A stretch of DNA of 64,000 nucleotides, taken from Ceratodon purpureus (lineage: Eukaryota > Streptophyta > Bryopsida > Pseudoditrichales > Ditrichaceae). Position numbers and translations under genes: made by a program. Below are positions 35,807 to 47,367 of this stretch, one piece after another. Each line of letters starts with the position of its first letter. The first letter of the stretch is position 1. The stretch spans positions 19,209,690 through 19,273,689 of the forward strand of contig CM026423.1 in the NCBI GenBank assembly GCA_014871385.1, written 5' to 3'. Under the pieces are notes generated by a model that was not told the DNA's origin, did not search any database, and worked only from the letters and a program-made list of their open reading frames with translations.

Positions 35807-38030
35807 ATGGGTTCGACGAGCGGTAGTACTCTGTTGATGTACAAGCGTCGCAAATGTGAATCGGGTTTTGTCAGGTATTTATCCCTCGCATTGCTTTTGA
35901 GTGGAAGCATGGAAGCTCTGATGTATCCGATTGGAATGCATTTCTGTGCTGGGCTACAATGTCTTTCCGGTTGTCTGGGAACCGATGGATTAATTATTCT
36001 TGTGGATACGAGAATTTCAGATTCAGATATGTATTGAAATTTGTACTAGGTCTTTTTTGTGCCTACTAGTTGCCCTTCATATGGCAGCCCCGCAATTAAT
36101 GGTTGGGTTCTATGTGCACCTGGCCACCCTCCACCAGGCTCAGATCCTAATAAGACTCATCATATTAGTGGCAAGATCAGGTTAAATGGAAACCCGTCCT
36201 GAGGCTGATGCATCACATACGTCTTGTCTGAATGAAGCAGATTATTGTTCTGAAATCAGGAAATGATTTTAGGTCTTGTGATAATTACTCTGGAAATTCC
36301 GAAATTCTCGAAGCGTGGATGTAAAGAACATTCGGATTACCTCAACTTATGTTCATTGGATTCTCAGCACTTCCCGCTCTGTCTTCCTGTGCGCAGAAGC
36401 TCCAGCCCGCCCGTAGATACAGAATTAGAGGAAGATCATGAAGACTGGCCATCCTCCTCACCGTTGCAATTACACACTCCTGAGAAAGTGGATACGACAG
36501 GAAGCTGCGAACGCCTGGTGCAAGTGTTAAAAACAACACCGGATTCGAAGCGGACAGTGGCCCCACTACCTGCGAAGCGGAGTCGACAGCTATTTCTCGA
36601 CCTTGGACAGGCCGACTTCACTCACACCACTTGTCGAATTTGCGGACTTGTCTACGCTCGTGGCCTAGAGATCGATGAAAAGCTTCACAAGTCGTTTCAT
36701 CGGAGCCAGCTGAAAGGCATCCACTATAAGGTTCATATTCTGCGTCCCTTCAGAAGTAGTCTCGTTTGTGCGATAGTGTAGAATTCTCGAAAGGAGAGCC
36801 ATCCTGCGTTCGTTTCCTCCTCAGATGGAGGATTCTTTAACTGAAAGGTGTTTTCATCACATATTGGAAAACTTACTACATCCCGTAGACATGCAGTGTT
36901 TAATCTTATCCGGGAGATTCTCGGTGTATAACTTAAGCATGCAATTATCTTTGTCTTCGCCAATTAAATTCGGAGGTCGATTTGGGACAGGGATGGAGCG
37001 ATGAGAGAGTGGCTCATCATGTTTCCAGCTTGGGTGATCGGGTTGTATACGTTCTGCCTAGTGATCCCCCAGGCTACCTCAGCAAGGTGCAGGAGGTAGT
37101 GAAAGTCATGGAGCAAGAGATGGGATTGTCTCCCGGGTGGTTGTGGCATAAGCAAGATTGTAAGGTAGGCTTCTCAAATCTTGCGATTACCATTAAGATT
37201 CGGTTTGCATCCTTCGACCATTTTGCTGTTTTGAGAGCGTCCTTTTGATGGTAAATGCACCTCTGGACATTTAATTTCCAAGACCGGTTTCAGATGGTTG
37301 AACGTGTATCTTGGACAGGTGTATCTCTTCATTTCAGCATCGAAGAAAATCGTCGGATGTCTTGTGGCAGAACGCATCAACGCTGGTTTCCCCATCGTAC
37401 CTCATGGTCTGAAAGATCCCATTTCTGCGGATACCCACTATCTAACCCCAAGAGTTTCTGGTTTAGGAAAGAAGTCAGAAGATCAGGAGTCAGCCTCCCC
37501 AAAGACTAGGACGGAACTTCGTGAAGATACGAAAAAACCTTGTAAGCAGCTTCTTTGGGGAGGCTGGAAATTTACTAGGGAAGTAGTGAATCGAAAGAAG
37601 ACACAGAATGACAATACTCAGGAATTGGCCAGAGCGATCATGTGCAGCAAAACTGGAGTCCCTGCAGTCTGTGGGGTGAGAGGAATCTGGGTTTCTCGCT
37701 CAGAGCGCAGGAAAGGGATTGCATCTCATCTCCTGGATGCCATGAGGTTAGTTGCATCGTCTTTGCCCGAATACTCTAGTCTCGTGTGACTATGTTTTTA
37801 GGCACTTAATTCTGCAAGTTTCTCATGTTGTTTTGAGTAGTTACTCACTCATCTTTATCCCCTGTAGGAAAACTTTCTGTTTAGGAGTGGCGCTGGAGAC
37901 TTCGCAGTGTGCATTTTCACAGCCCTCTCCAGATGGTGAAGCCTTCGCTGCACGTTACTGTGGCACTCCTGCCTTCCTTGTATATCATAGCTCATTTGGC
38001 AGCGTAGGTGCACAATCAGATTGCATGTAA
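35807..38030 (+). CDS. CTF7: CTF7/ECO1 (ESCO) cohesin acetyltransferase
   Basis: Five exons, 35807-35874, 36397-36730, 36991-37164, 37319-37746 and 37868-38030, keep phase and give 388 residues. Domains: a Ser/Pro-rich N-terminus, the C2H2 zinc finger CRICGLVYARGLEIDEKLHK followed by SFH (near residues 100-125), and the ESCO-type acetyltransferase fold with VYLFISASKKIVGCLVAE, PAVCGVRGIWVSRSERRKGI (acetyl-CoA loop RRKGIA) and SQCAFSQPSPDGEAFAARYCG at the end. Known role: acetylation of the cohesin subunit SMC3 in S phase, needed for sister-chromatid cohesion. The region between KIVGCLVAE and AVCGVRG is long (about 85 residues) and not conserved, as in plant homologues. No PIP box (Qxx[IL]xxFF) is seen in the short first exon. 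The true N-terminus may lie farther upstream. Confidence 0.93.
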
Positions 38031-41000
38031 GGACACCCCTGAGAAGTCACTGAAATCAGATCACTCAGGGCAAGCAAATGATCTGGTTCGCACCAGTGAG
38101 GTGTCCTCAGAAAGATTTGTTTTTTTAGAAGGGAGCAAGTTCTCTTCTTGAACTAGTACCGGTAATTTTCGACATACAGTTGTCGAGCAAATGTAACATC
38201 CTAGAAATGTGGAAGTTCATGATTTTTTGGGCTCATTTCTACGAGTAGAAGTTGACAGCCAAGTCTATATTGCTGCCTACTTAAAATTGCGGAGCGAACT
38301 TTCTACTCCCTGTGGATCTGAAAGAACGGATAACACACAAATTAGGAAGGAACTCCTCGAAATTTTCTTAAATTCAACATGATTTGCTGCTTAAGGTGCT
38401 AGATACTATGGAATATTTTGAAATAAACTGTAGTGACCTTCGCATAAACTCGAGGTGCATTCGAACAAGTACATTGAAACTCACAAAGTGAAGGGAAATG
38501 TCTGCAATATTAACTCGGCTGTCACCATTACTACCTATGTACGAAGAACAGATGAGAGAATTCATCAACACCAGGTCGTGACATGGTATTCAAATGGATG
38601 CACTGTCGATGGATAACTCCAACTTTTTAAACAGTGGCGAATCAACAATTCACGGTGTGGTTTTCAAGTGGCATTGCTAAGTTGCTGGATGCTTGTGTGG
38701 TCTCACTAGCCGAATCATTATCTCTCAATGGAACGTGAAACACAAATTTGTAGAAGTGGTATATTCAAGTTGTTGATTCATTGTGCAGCTGCGAACTAAG
38801 AAACACAGATACTTTGTGGAGAAAGCCGCTTAATTAACATCATACGGTTTATGACCAAAATATGTCAATATTAATAATTGTGAAACCTGGTTGCTGTACT
38901 AGAAACTGAGTCTACAGCAAGCAACCGTACATTGTGAAATTGCGAATCACATCATCAGGCTAATTCATTAGCAGAATGAGTAAACAAACGAGCTTTTGGA
39001 ACCAACATGATTGTACATTTCAGAAACTAAACAAAATAGAACTCGGTGGTAAAATATCGCACCAAGCGTCGATCACGACTCATAACTCCAAATATGGCCA
39101 CAGTTTTCAACTTGGCATCATCAATTGCAGAATCAATTCAAGTAATGGTGCAGCAATTAAAGTATGAGCTAGTCTAGGTTGAAATCTGTTCTGTACTCGG
39201 CCGATCGGTGGTGCACAGAGGACCTGCACAGGTTTAATTTACATCTTAATTCCGACCAGAGTATCATGAAAATACCCAAAAAAAACAGCTAGTAAAGTGG
39301 ATATAGTACCGTAAACTGAGATTGCCTCTTGGTGCTACAAATTTTGATCAAGTGCAGAGTAGCTCTGAACCTGGATCAGAAGAGAGGGGAAATGGAACAA
39401 GTTGCCAAATGGATACAGCATCACTACGGGATAACCACCTTTGTGTCACCAAGACGGCAATGGTGTCACCACCTCTGGGCCACCATGACAGTTGGTAAGT
39501 TCGACTCGGAGATGCTGTCCAGAGCAAATAGCAGTAATGGAAATTTTTGGTGTTCAAGTTATCAAGTGAGGACCGGAGTGATCACAAGCAATTATGAAGC
39601 AGTATTTTGGATTTGAGTCGTGACTACAACGTTGTTGTATCGGACAGTACAGTGTATGATGTGCACTCTAGCAGTTTAAATACTTGGCTATAATATTCTG
39701 AGAATTGAGACTAGGAATCTCATGCACAGATGCTGGTTTGGAGATCTTTGGGTCATATCCCCTCGCTCTAAGGTGAAGCTCAAATGTGGGGAAGTACTTC
39801 TCAAATGGGTGTGATAGGCAAACTCTGTCGGAAAATATTAATTAATAGTCCTACACTCTAAGTTTCCAGACGCTGTAGGTATTGAATTGCTGGTTGAGAA
39901 AACACGAACTCCGTAGAGTTTTTGCTTTACTTTCTAGAATCGGCCATTTGCGATCAGCATTTGTGAAATTCATTCATAAGAGTAGTACATATAAGCAGGT
40001 TGAATCAACTGACATATTGCCGATCTCGCTGGCAGTTCCTTTCAGTAACAGAATCCATTCACCATCGTAAGGGAACCTTGCACGGTCGGCCATTAACTAG
40101 CCCAACGGCCACTTGTTAGGATATCCGATGCTTCAGTCTATGTCGTCAAATATCTTTACACACAATCATGCACACCTTCGATGTCAAGCGACCTGACAAC
40201 CCGTCCATTGCGTTTGCATCTTCAAAATATCCGGTTCTGGTGCCATTGACGTCGAGGTCGATTGCCACTGGATGTGTGCTGCTTCTCAGCTTGTCCCCAT
40301 GTGGAGCTCCATCGTACGTAGCATCAGAAGGCTTCCGCAGCCACATTGGAATCAGCCAGTGTGAGATATCTGGGTGCTTCCGCAGTTTCAGCTGCGTCTA
40401 CGATAGGCGACATTTACTGATCGTAGACTCCTGAGCATTGATCTCCGACAGGCAGTGGGTGAATCACCTAATGGTCAGTAATTACATTTGTTCATATTTT
40501 TCCCTGATGATTGTGTCCGCTAATTTCAGTTTCTTGCGCTTTCTTTGATGGATGGCGCATTCTGAGTAGCACCTACTCCTAACGAAGTAACATACCATTA
40601 GACAATATAGGTTGACAAAAACCTATGTACACGCCTCAAGCTTTGCATTGATTGGAGTCTTGCTGTCTTCAGGCGCATGTAATTATATCTAAATTCCAAA
40701 TTGAGGCTGCGTTGTAATCATACCAGACTTTCTGGAAGACACTTGACATATCACTCGAACTAGAACACAAAATTAAACCTCCTTTGGATCATTTTATTAC
40801 GAAAGTTATGGTCGTACATTTTAAGAAGTGTGAACAAGCTTGTTCATCACCAGCAAAATCAATGCCAATGGCCGATTTCTCTTATTCTAAAACCTTGTTA
40901 CGACTCTTCAATTTCCGACCTGTCGTAATTGTGCTACCAATCCTGTGCAACACAAAATTGTACTTAAATCACAATGTTGGCATAATTGTAAACTTTCACT

Positions 41001-41059
41001 AAAGCTTCCCACTCAGATCCGAGTTTGATTCCGTGCCAATCTGCTTGCAATTGCGAAGC
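38031..41059. other. Intergenic region
   Basis: 3 kb of moderately AT-rich DNA after the CTF7 stop. It has several ORFs of 60-95 codons on both strands (for example 39329-39616 plus and 40168-40434 plus). None has a domain, a signal peptide or a partner exon with fitting splice phase. No repeat or transposon end recognised. Confidence 0.45.
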
Positions 41060-41467
41060 CTAGTGCAGCCAAGGTTTCTGAAAGCTGGTCGGTTCACGTC
41101 CCTCCTCTGCCCTGTAGAACCCATCCATCTCCACAGCCCAGAAACAATGTTGGCATGGACCACTAAACCCAGGTCCAGTCCAAACATCAAAGCTATTCCA
41201 CATGCTTCCGAATTTGAACTTGCACCAATATACCGAAGTGCCCCAATTGTTAACATAGAAGCTGAAGTAGTAATCTTTCCCAGCTTCAACGAACTGCTCC
41301 CCAAGGTCGACTTTATCCACCGAAGCTTTGCAATGGACGGTGAGCTTGCCCGGGAGGTGATTGAGCAATCGAACAGACATCTTCGGCTGTGGAGCCACAA
41401 CGTCTTGGGGAATCACCATGGCTACAGCCAGCATGAGGAGTGCCCATGAGCGAAATGGTGTAGCCAT
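41060..41467 (-). CDS. S1/SPH-type secreted protein (plant self-incompatibility protein S1 family)
   Basis: Single exon, 135 residues from the ATG at 41467; an in-frame ATG 21 codons earlier would put a polar segment before the signal peptide and is less likely. The signal peptide is WALLMLAVAMVIPQD. The mature part has the S1-family layout: VRLLNHLPGKLTVHCKASVDK, then YYFSFYVNNWGTSVYWCKF, SFDVWTGPGF and PCQHCFWAVEMDGFYRAEE. Cysteines in HCK, WCKF, PCQHC and the FDVW motif are family marks. Family members are small secreted proteins; Papaver PrsS is the only one with a well-known role, and no function can be assigned here. It is first of three related genes on this strand within 3.3 kb. Confidence 0.85.
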   Translation of the reverse strand: MATPFRSWALLMLAVAMVIPQDVVAPQPKMSVRLLNHLPGKLTVHCKASVDKVDLGEQFVEAGKDYYFSFYVNNWGTSVYWCKFKFGSMWNSFDVWTGPGFSGPCQHCFWAVEMDGFYRAEEGREPTSFQKPWLH

Positions 41468-42325
41468 TGGAAAGGATTGACAAGTATGGCGAAATCCAGA
41501 GAGCCTTGGAGTTATATATACACATAGCACGTAGATCTAATCATGTGAAGTGAGATCTGGAAGGAAAACGTCCTGGCAACCTTATCCATAGCTTGTGCTA
41601 GAAGCTGGAAAAGCTGTATATTCGGGAGGATGATGGAATCTACTCCAAGTTACACTAATTCTGAGATTACATAAATTCAATAGTGGAGCACACGCTATCA
41701 GAACTGCCATTTTGTAGACAACTCCGCCATTCTCCCAACACAATGCTTGATGCTCAAGTATGTCATTATTACTTGAATCCGGGTCCTTGTCTGGAGGTTC
41801 AAAGTTGTTAAATTGGCAACTTTCTGTAGGAATATGTAAGGTGCGCTGTTGCCATCTACATGCCTCGGCTGAAAGGGCCCTGTCTGCCTCCGTTTTCTTC
41901 CTAATGAGGGGCGAGGATGGGTTTCCCAATTCATGACTGACTCTGTAAAAGATGCATAGTGGTCACTGCCAGTACCCCTGATTCTTGTTCGTGAAACACT
42001 TAACAACAACAATTTATGTGCAAGTTCTGCACGTCTAGCTTGGCCAGAAGCACTCAAGAGCGGAATAACACACTAATCTCCCTAATCAATTACTTTGCAG
42101 CATTTAAAAAATGAACATCATTTTATTTTCTGGTAAAGAAATAACACATGAACCAGGCATACATACACATTAATAAAAAGCCAAACTACAATGAACAAGT
42201 GCCTCGCTGAAGTCTTATTTCACAGGAAGCTTATTAACAATAAGATGATTAATTCTTAAACATATAATCACCCAAACAGTTTAGTCATGAGTAGACGCTA
42301 ATCTTCAGTGCTAATTTCTGACAAT
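41468..42325. other. Spacer between S1/SPH genes
   Basis: Promoter side of the first S1-like gene and 3' flank of the second. Minus-strand ORFs at 41582-41929 and 41698-42057 overlap in different frames and have no domain. Nothing else seen. Confidence 0.45.
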
Positions 42326-42775
42326 CTATGGACTCTCAGGTAACTTCGATTCTACGAGATATTTCTCAGGATCCCGGCGCCAAGGCCAGATCATTACGAG
42401 AGTCTCATTTTCCTGCGCCCTGAAGAAGCCATCAGGATTCACCATCCAAGTACACTGTCGACATGGCCAAGAATCCTTGAACCAAAAGCCGGGTCCTCGC
42501 CAAGTCTCGAAAGCCTGCCACATGTTGGTTCCGACGTAGTTGAAGCGGCAGTGGAAGGAAGTGGACAACCAGAAGTTGAGTTTGAAAAAGAACTTGTAAT
42601 CCGCACCGGGTGGCATCGGATGGAGGCGCAAGTCGTTGTTTTTGGTGACACAGTGCACGTTGAGTTGTCCCGGAAGTCTGTTCTGGAATAGCAAATAATA
42701 AGGTAAACTCGGGTCGTAACTGGCTGATGCGACCTTAATGAGAACCATCAGAATGAGCAATTTTGCTGTTGCCAT
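42326..42775 (-). CDS. S1/SPH-type secreted protein, second copy
   Basis: 149 residues from the ATG at 42775. A GT-AG-like acceptor just 5' of the ATG (TTGCAG at about 42790) suggests an intron in the leader. The signal peptide is KLLILMVLIKVASAS. The mature part reads YLLFQNRLPGQLNVHCVTKN, YKFFFKLNFWLSTSFHCRF, AFETWRGPGF, PCRQCTWMVNPDGFFRAQE, the same motif order and cysteine pattern as the gene at 41060. The tail is longer and rich in charged residues. It is clearly diverged from the first copy, so the duplication is not recent. Confidence 0.85.
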   Translation of the reverse strand: MATAKLLILMVLIKVASASYDPSLPYYLLFQNRLPGQLNVHCVTKNNDLRLHPMPPGADYKFFFKLNFWLSTSFHCRFNYVGTNMWQAFETWRGPGFWFKDSWPCRQCTWMVNPDGFFRAQENETLVMIWPWRRDPEKYLVESKLPESP

Positions 42776-43883
42776 CGTAGGCTCAACCTGCAAGTATACC
42801 AAAAACGGAATTTATCATTTGTGCGACCAGTCAAAAACTATGTAGGAATAAGAAAGCCAATTTGAATGAAACACTTCGATCCTGATAACACCTATCGACA
42901 TCTTAGATTTTCTTCGATGGGAAGCATGGTGGCGCTGGCCTTAGTGACACAAATCATTGGATGAGCTGCCTTAGCAAACGTTTCAAACTACATTAAATAT
43001 TTGTTGCAGCTTCTTTCGAAAATTTCAAAGCACCTATTGAAGCTGGTTTGAATGTGAGAGGATCGTTGCAATAAAGCTTGCTGAACTATGTGTGCTCTGA
43101 AAGAATCTGGCAAGAGAGAATTAAAGGGTGTGTATGAAGGTACCGGTGCTGAGCCTACTGGCAAACAATGCAAGTCAGCTTGAAGGGCCCAAGTGAAGGA
43201 GTGAATGAAGATCAGGTTGTGAAGCGTAATGAAGAGGCCGTTGTGAAGCAGACTTATGTACTGATTGTAGAGGAGATGGGCCCCTGGGCCCTGAGGTTGA
43301 ATCACTGTGCTACATAGTGATACGTGTGGTGCAGAGGAAAATATCGATGAGGCAACAGGACAAAAGCATCTCTGAAGATTCTTCCGATTCATGTGAGTTC
43401 CACAATGATACTGAATTCCATCATTGTATTTAACTATATGACATAATTGTTCGTCATTGTTGTGAGACTTCAACATTCAAGCAGTTAGTATCTGATGGAT
43501 CTGAATCTCGACGAATGCAAGAACGTCCAACGATTTGCTTCAATGTGGGCCGGCTAGGTGTGAGCTAAAAGAGACAATATCGTGGAAAGCCAGGACGCGG
43601 TGTCTGGGAACCGTGACAAAGTTGAATCACTTCCATCCCTTCAATGCTGCATTAATTTATTTGTAACAGCAGATTTTGAGAGGTTACCAAACCAGCACGA
43701 AATGTGGCCTTGTAGATCGTCACTATTCTCACTACATTTCAAATTAGATACAAAATTCAAACAGGAGTGTACAAGCTAAGAATCTGCATTTGGAACCCAC
43801 TTGATTCTATTGTTTGATACTGGTTTCAGAAGTCAGAAGATTGGAACTACATTCTAAAAGTTTTAGCCTGACATTCAATCCAA
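42776..43883. other. Spacer within the S1/SPH cluster
   Basis: Contains the upstream flank of the second S1-like gene. Minus-strand ORF 42988-43476 (162 codons) has no signal peptide, no S1 motif and no other domain, and I do not call it a gene. Confidence 0.45.
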
Positions 43884-44366
43884 TTATGGAGGATCTTGCA
43901 TCCAAGGTTTTCCCCAAACTAGTGCACTTGCGTTAGCGCCGGCCTCCTGTCCTTGATAAATTGCGTCAGTCCCAATTTCCAATACGCACTGCTGGCATGG
44001 CATCCTCCTTTGGCCTCACATCCCAGGTCCAGTTCAGACTTTGAACGCGTTCCAGCGTTGGCCATTTACAAATTTGCACCAGACATAAGTGTTACCCCAT
44101 ATGCTCTTCTTGAACCCGAATTGGAACACTCCGCGCCATGGAAGGGATTGGTGCTGAAGGACAATGTTCAAATTGTGGTATTTACGACACACGCAATCGA
44201 CTTCAACAACACTGCCGGGCATGACATTATAAATTAGGACTGACATTGGGGTCTTTTAAATCCAAGGATTAACGGCAACAGTTGGTTCCACCTTCAAGCA
44301 GAAGCAGCGAGCCGCTGCGGTTATCATCAATCGTAGCACCAAGCTCAATTGGAAAGGCTTTTTCAT
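43884..44366 (-). pseudogene. S1/SPH-type gene broken by three in-frame stops
   Basis: One frame runs from the ATG at 44366 to TAA at 43884 (161 codons) and keeps all family parts: signal peptide (FQLSLVLRLMITAAARCFCL), MSVLIYNVMPGSVVEVDCVC, FQFGFKKSIWGNTYVWCKF, WNAFKV, TGPGM and PCQQC. It is cut by TAA after NPWI just before the mature domain, by TGA where the family has the Trp of FDVW, and by a second TGA after TGPGM. Loss of Trp codons (TGG to TGA) fits ordinary decay. There is no frameshift, so the death is recent or the copy was under selection until lately. Confidence 0.82.
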
Positions 44367-45280
44367 AACTGCATGCACATTGCCACAAAATCAGCTAGCT
44401 GCCAATCATGTTACCATGCAAGGAGAGTATTTCAAAGCAATTCCTGTAAAAATTGTGTGAAAGTGATCATTGCAATATGTGTGATTGCTTGACGTTCTTT
44501 CAGATCTCTGCCTGCCCAGCTCAAAGGCACTTTGGAATCCGTCGGCATCTTCTCATCTCTTCCACAAATTTTCAGAGTACAACGTATAAGTATCGGAAGA
44601 TGAACACAATGTGCGAATAACAATTTAGCAGAGATATCTTACTAGTTGGATTCGGTTCTTGGAGAGTGTCGACTATGACTATCGTTCACGTCCATTGGGG
44701 TCACTTTCGGATTAGCTTAAGGTGATATGACTCCTTGCAACCTAGTGGTGGACCACGTTCGCCGTACTGCACACATGCAGAGTTGCGGGATAGTTTGAGT
44801 TACCATTATGTAAATCTTGTCAATGGTTATGATACATGTCGACTTCCGATCAGTCTAGTGATCCATCTTCCTGTCCACCTTCCTTCATGCAATGGATATG
44901 CTTCCGCGTCTTAATCCATGTATGGCATGCCGTTTTTTGGTCTCAAGTACGCTCATCTTATTGCAACTACGTCACCAGACTGCTGAATCTTCTATCCAGC
45001 AGATGCTCTCAAACCCCCTCATCAGAGTGTTGAAGTAATTGATAGAATGCTTTTATTTTGTCAACACTTGCGTTGAGATCATTTGTTACCTAGCACCGGC
45101 CTCTTATGCAATGTTTGAACGCACGAGTTTAGACACGGTTCTCATTTAGTGTTCGTTTTGCGAATGATGCAGCCTTGCAGATAATTTGCGCACATGATAC
45201 TCACGAGCTGAACAAGCTTTTTCTTAGAACCGAATTTACACAGCTAGAGCGTCGAGGTCTGAGTTAGTCTAGCTAACGCG
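44367..45280. other. P450 upstream region
   Basis: Divergent intergenic space between the dead S1-like gene and the P450. ORFs at 44432-44623 and 44836-45033 are short and featureless. No repeat seen. Confidence 0.45.
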
Positions 45281-47367
45281 ATGGATTTCGTGAAGTTTAT
45301 GGTTGCGAGGATTCCATATTACGTTGAGTACAACCCCGAGTATGGATTTGCTGAGCAGAACATGGGCTTTTATGTGTCTATGATTGCTTGTTTCATCCTC
45401 CCCTTGGTGTTGCTGAAGCTGCTGATTCTACCAGCGAAGCACAAGCTCCCGCCATCGCCACCGGCGTTCCCCATATTTGGTCACTTGCATCTGCTTGGGA
45501 CACTGCCGCATCAAGGCATGGCGCACCTGGCGAAGAAGTATGGGGAGATTTACTCACTCAGATTGGGCTCGGTTCCTGCCATTGTGGTAACCACGCCAAG
45601 CATGGCCAGAGAATTCTTGCAAACGCATGACAAGATCTGGGCGTCGCGCACTGTTCGCATCAAGTCTGCGTTCTACTTCTCTTACAATTATTCAGGTACT
45701 TCTCTCTTAGTTCGATAGTTTCCAAAGCACTAAAATTTGATGACTTTGTTCATTGCTCTTAATTTGTTTGCTCGGTTCCAGATTGAGAGAATTCAATTGA
45801 CAATTAATTATTTGATTACCTCGTAGGCATCGCATTTGCCCCGTATACTCCCGTTTGGCGCAACCTTCGAAAGATTTGCATGCTGGAACTCTTCACACAG
45901 GGTAGAATGGAAGCCTCACAAGGCGTGCGGGAGGTGGAAATGCGGTACATGATAAGGTAAGAGCTCAAATCATGATCATGTCTTCGAGCAAATTATGGCA
46001 GTAGAATTGCCCTGCGCAGACTGTGCATTTTCTTACCGCATCAAGTTGCTCTAATCGATCAAATGGGATCTACGTTCATGCGTGATCTCAATGTGCACGA
46101 CATCAGGTCTGTCTTGAATGACGCCCATCAAGGGCAGCCAGTGGACTTCAAGCTTAAGCTAAACGCCTTGACAGCGAACGTGGTGGCCCGGATCGTCCTC
46201 AACAAACGGTTCACAGGATGTGTGGATTCGACCGCCGAGGAGGAAGCCGAGGCGCATGAGTTCATGGAGATTATCGAGGAACTCTTTATCCTGCAAGGCA
46301 CATTCATGATCGGCGACTACCTCCCATGGTTGCGTCCTCTGGACCTCGGCGGCACAGAGAGACGCATGAAGGTGCTGCGAGTGCGACTGGACGCGTTCTT
46401 GGACAAGATCCTGCACGAGCACGAGGAGAAGCGGGACAATGGGCCCATCGCCGAGGAGGATAAGGACATGATCGACGTGCTTTTGAACGAAATGTACAAG
46501 CAGGACCCTAACGAGGCGGAGAGAATCGACATGAACAACGTCAAGAGCACCATTCTGGTACTCCTCATAGTACTCCTGCCCGGTTTTCATCTAATTCTTA
46601 GAAACCAATCTGAATTTTTTTCAACTTCCAAAAAACGAACTCGACATCAAGGGTATCATGTCTAAGGATTAGGGTGAATCATTCATGGGGTTTTATGAGT
46701 GATCTGATCAACGGTGTTTTTTGCATGATTGCAGAACATGTTCGCGGGCGGCACGGATACCTCAACGGTGACAATGGAGTGGGCAATGTCCGAGCTTCTC
46801 CGGCACCCGCAATGCATGAAGAAACTCCAGGCAGAGCTGGACGCCATGATCGGCAGGGAGAGGTTGGTGCGTGAATCCGACATTCCCAACCTGCCCTACC
46901 TCCAGGCTGTGATAAAAGAAACCTTCCGCCTCCACCCAGTTGGCCCTCTCCTGGTGCCACACGAATCCACCGACGACTGCGAAGTGGCCGGGTACCGAAT
47001 CCCTGCCGGGACGCGCTTGTATGTGAACATCTGGGCGATCGGGCGCAACCCGGACGCATGGGACAGGCCACTGGAGTTCGACCCAGAGAGGTTCATGTCA
47101 GGCCCAGACGTGAACATCGACATCAAGGGTCAAGACTTCCGCCTGCTGCCGTTTGGCTCCGGACGGCGAGGTTGCCCCGGCATCCCCCTCGGCATGCTCA
47201 TCGTGCAGTGCACCATGGCGACGCTCATTCACGCGTTCGACTGGTCTCTACCCCCCGGTGAAGCCCCCAAAGACATGGACATGACGGAAGCTTTCGGCCT
47301 CACGGTGCCCAGGGCCAGTTCCCTGTTCGCCGTCGCCAAGCCTCGTCAGGATGCGCGCTTGTACTAA
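45281..47367 (+). CDS. Cytochrome P450, CYP71-clan (A-type)
   Basis: Four exons, 45281-45695, 45827-45956, 46107-46557 and 46735-47367, give 542 residues. There is an N-terminal membrane anchor (VSMIACFILPLVLLKLLIL), a Pro-rich hinge (KLPPSPPAFPIFGHL), the I-helix FAGGTDTSTVTMEW (oxygen-activating Thr), the K-helix KETFRLHP (ExxR), FDPERF, and the heme-thiolate loop FGSGRRGCPG near residue 450. All catalytic motifs are intact, so an ER-bound monooxygenase is expected. The substrate cannot be told. It is a plant A-type enzyme, and I do not assign a CYP family. The start of exon 3 is a choice: 46107 gives the usual spacing before QPVDFKLKLNALTANV, while an acceptor at 46019 would add 29 residues. 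The N-terminus is some 25 residues longer than typical before the anchor. Confidence 0.9.

Noticed and set aside
42988-43476. 162-codon minus-strand ORF between S1-like genes
   Set aside because: No signal peptide, no cysteine pattern of the family and no other domain.
46159-46590. 143-codon minus-strand ORF, and others at 46679-47126
   Set aside because: They lie antisense to the P450 exons, where GC-rich coding bias keeps other frames open.
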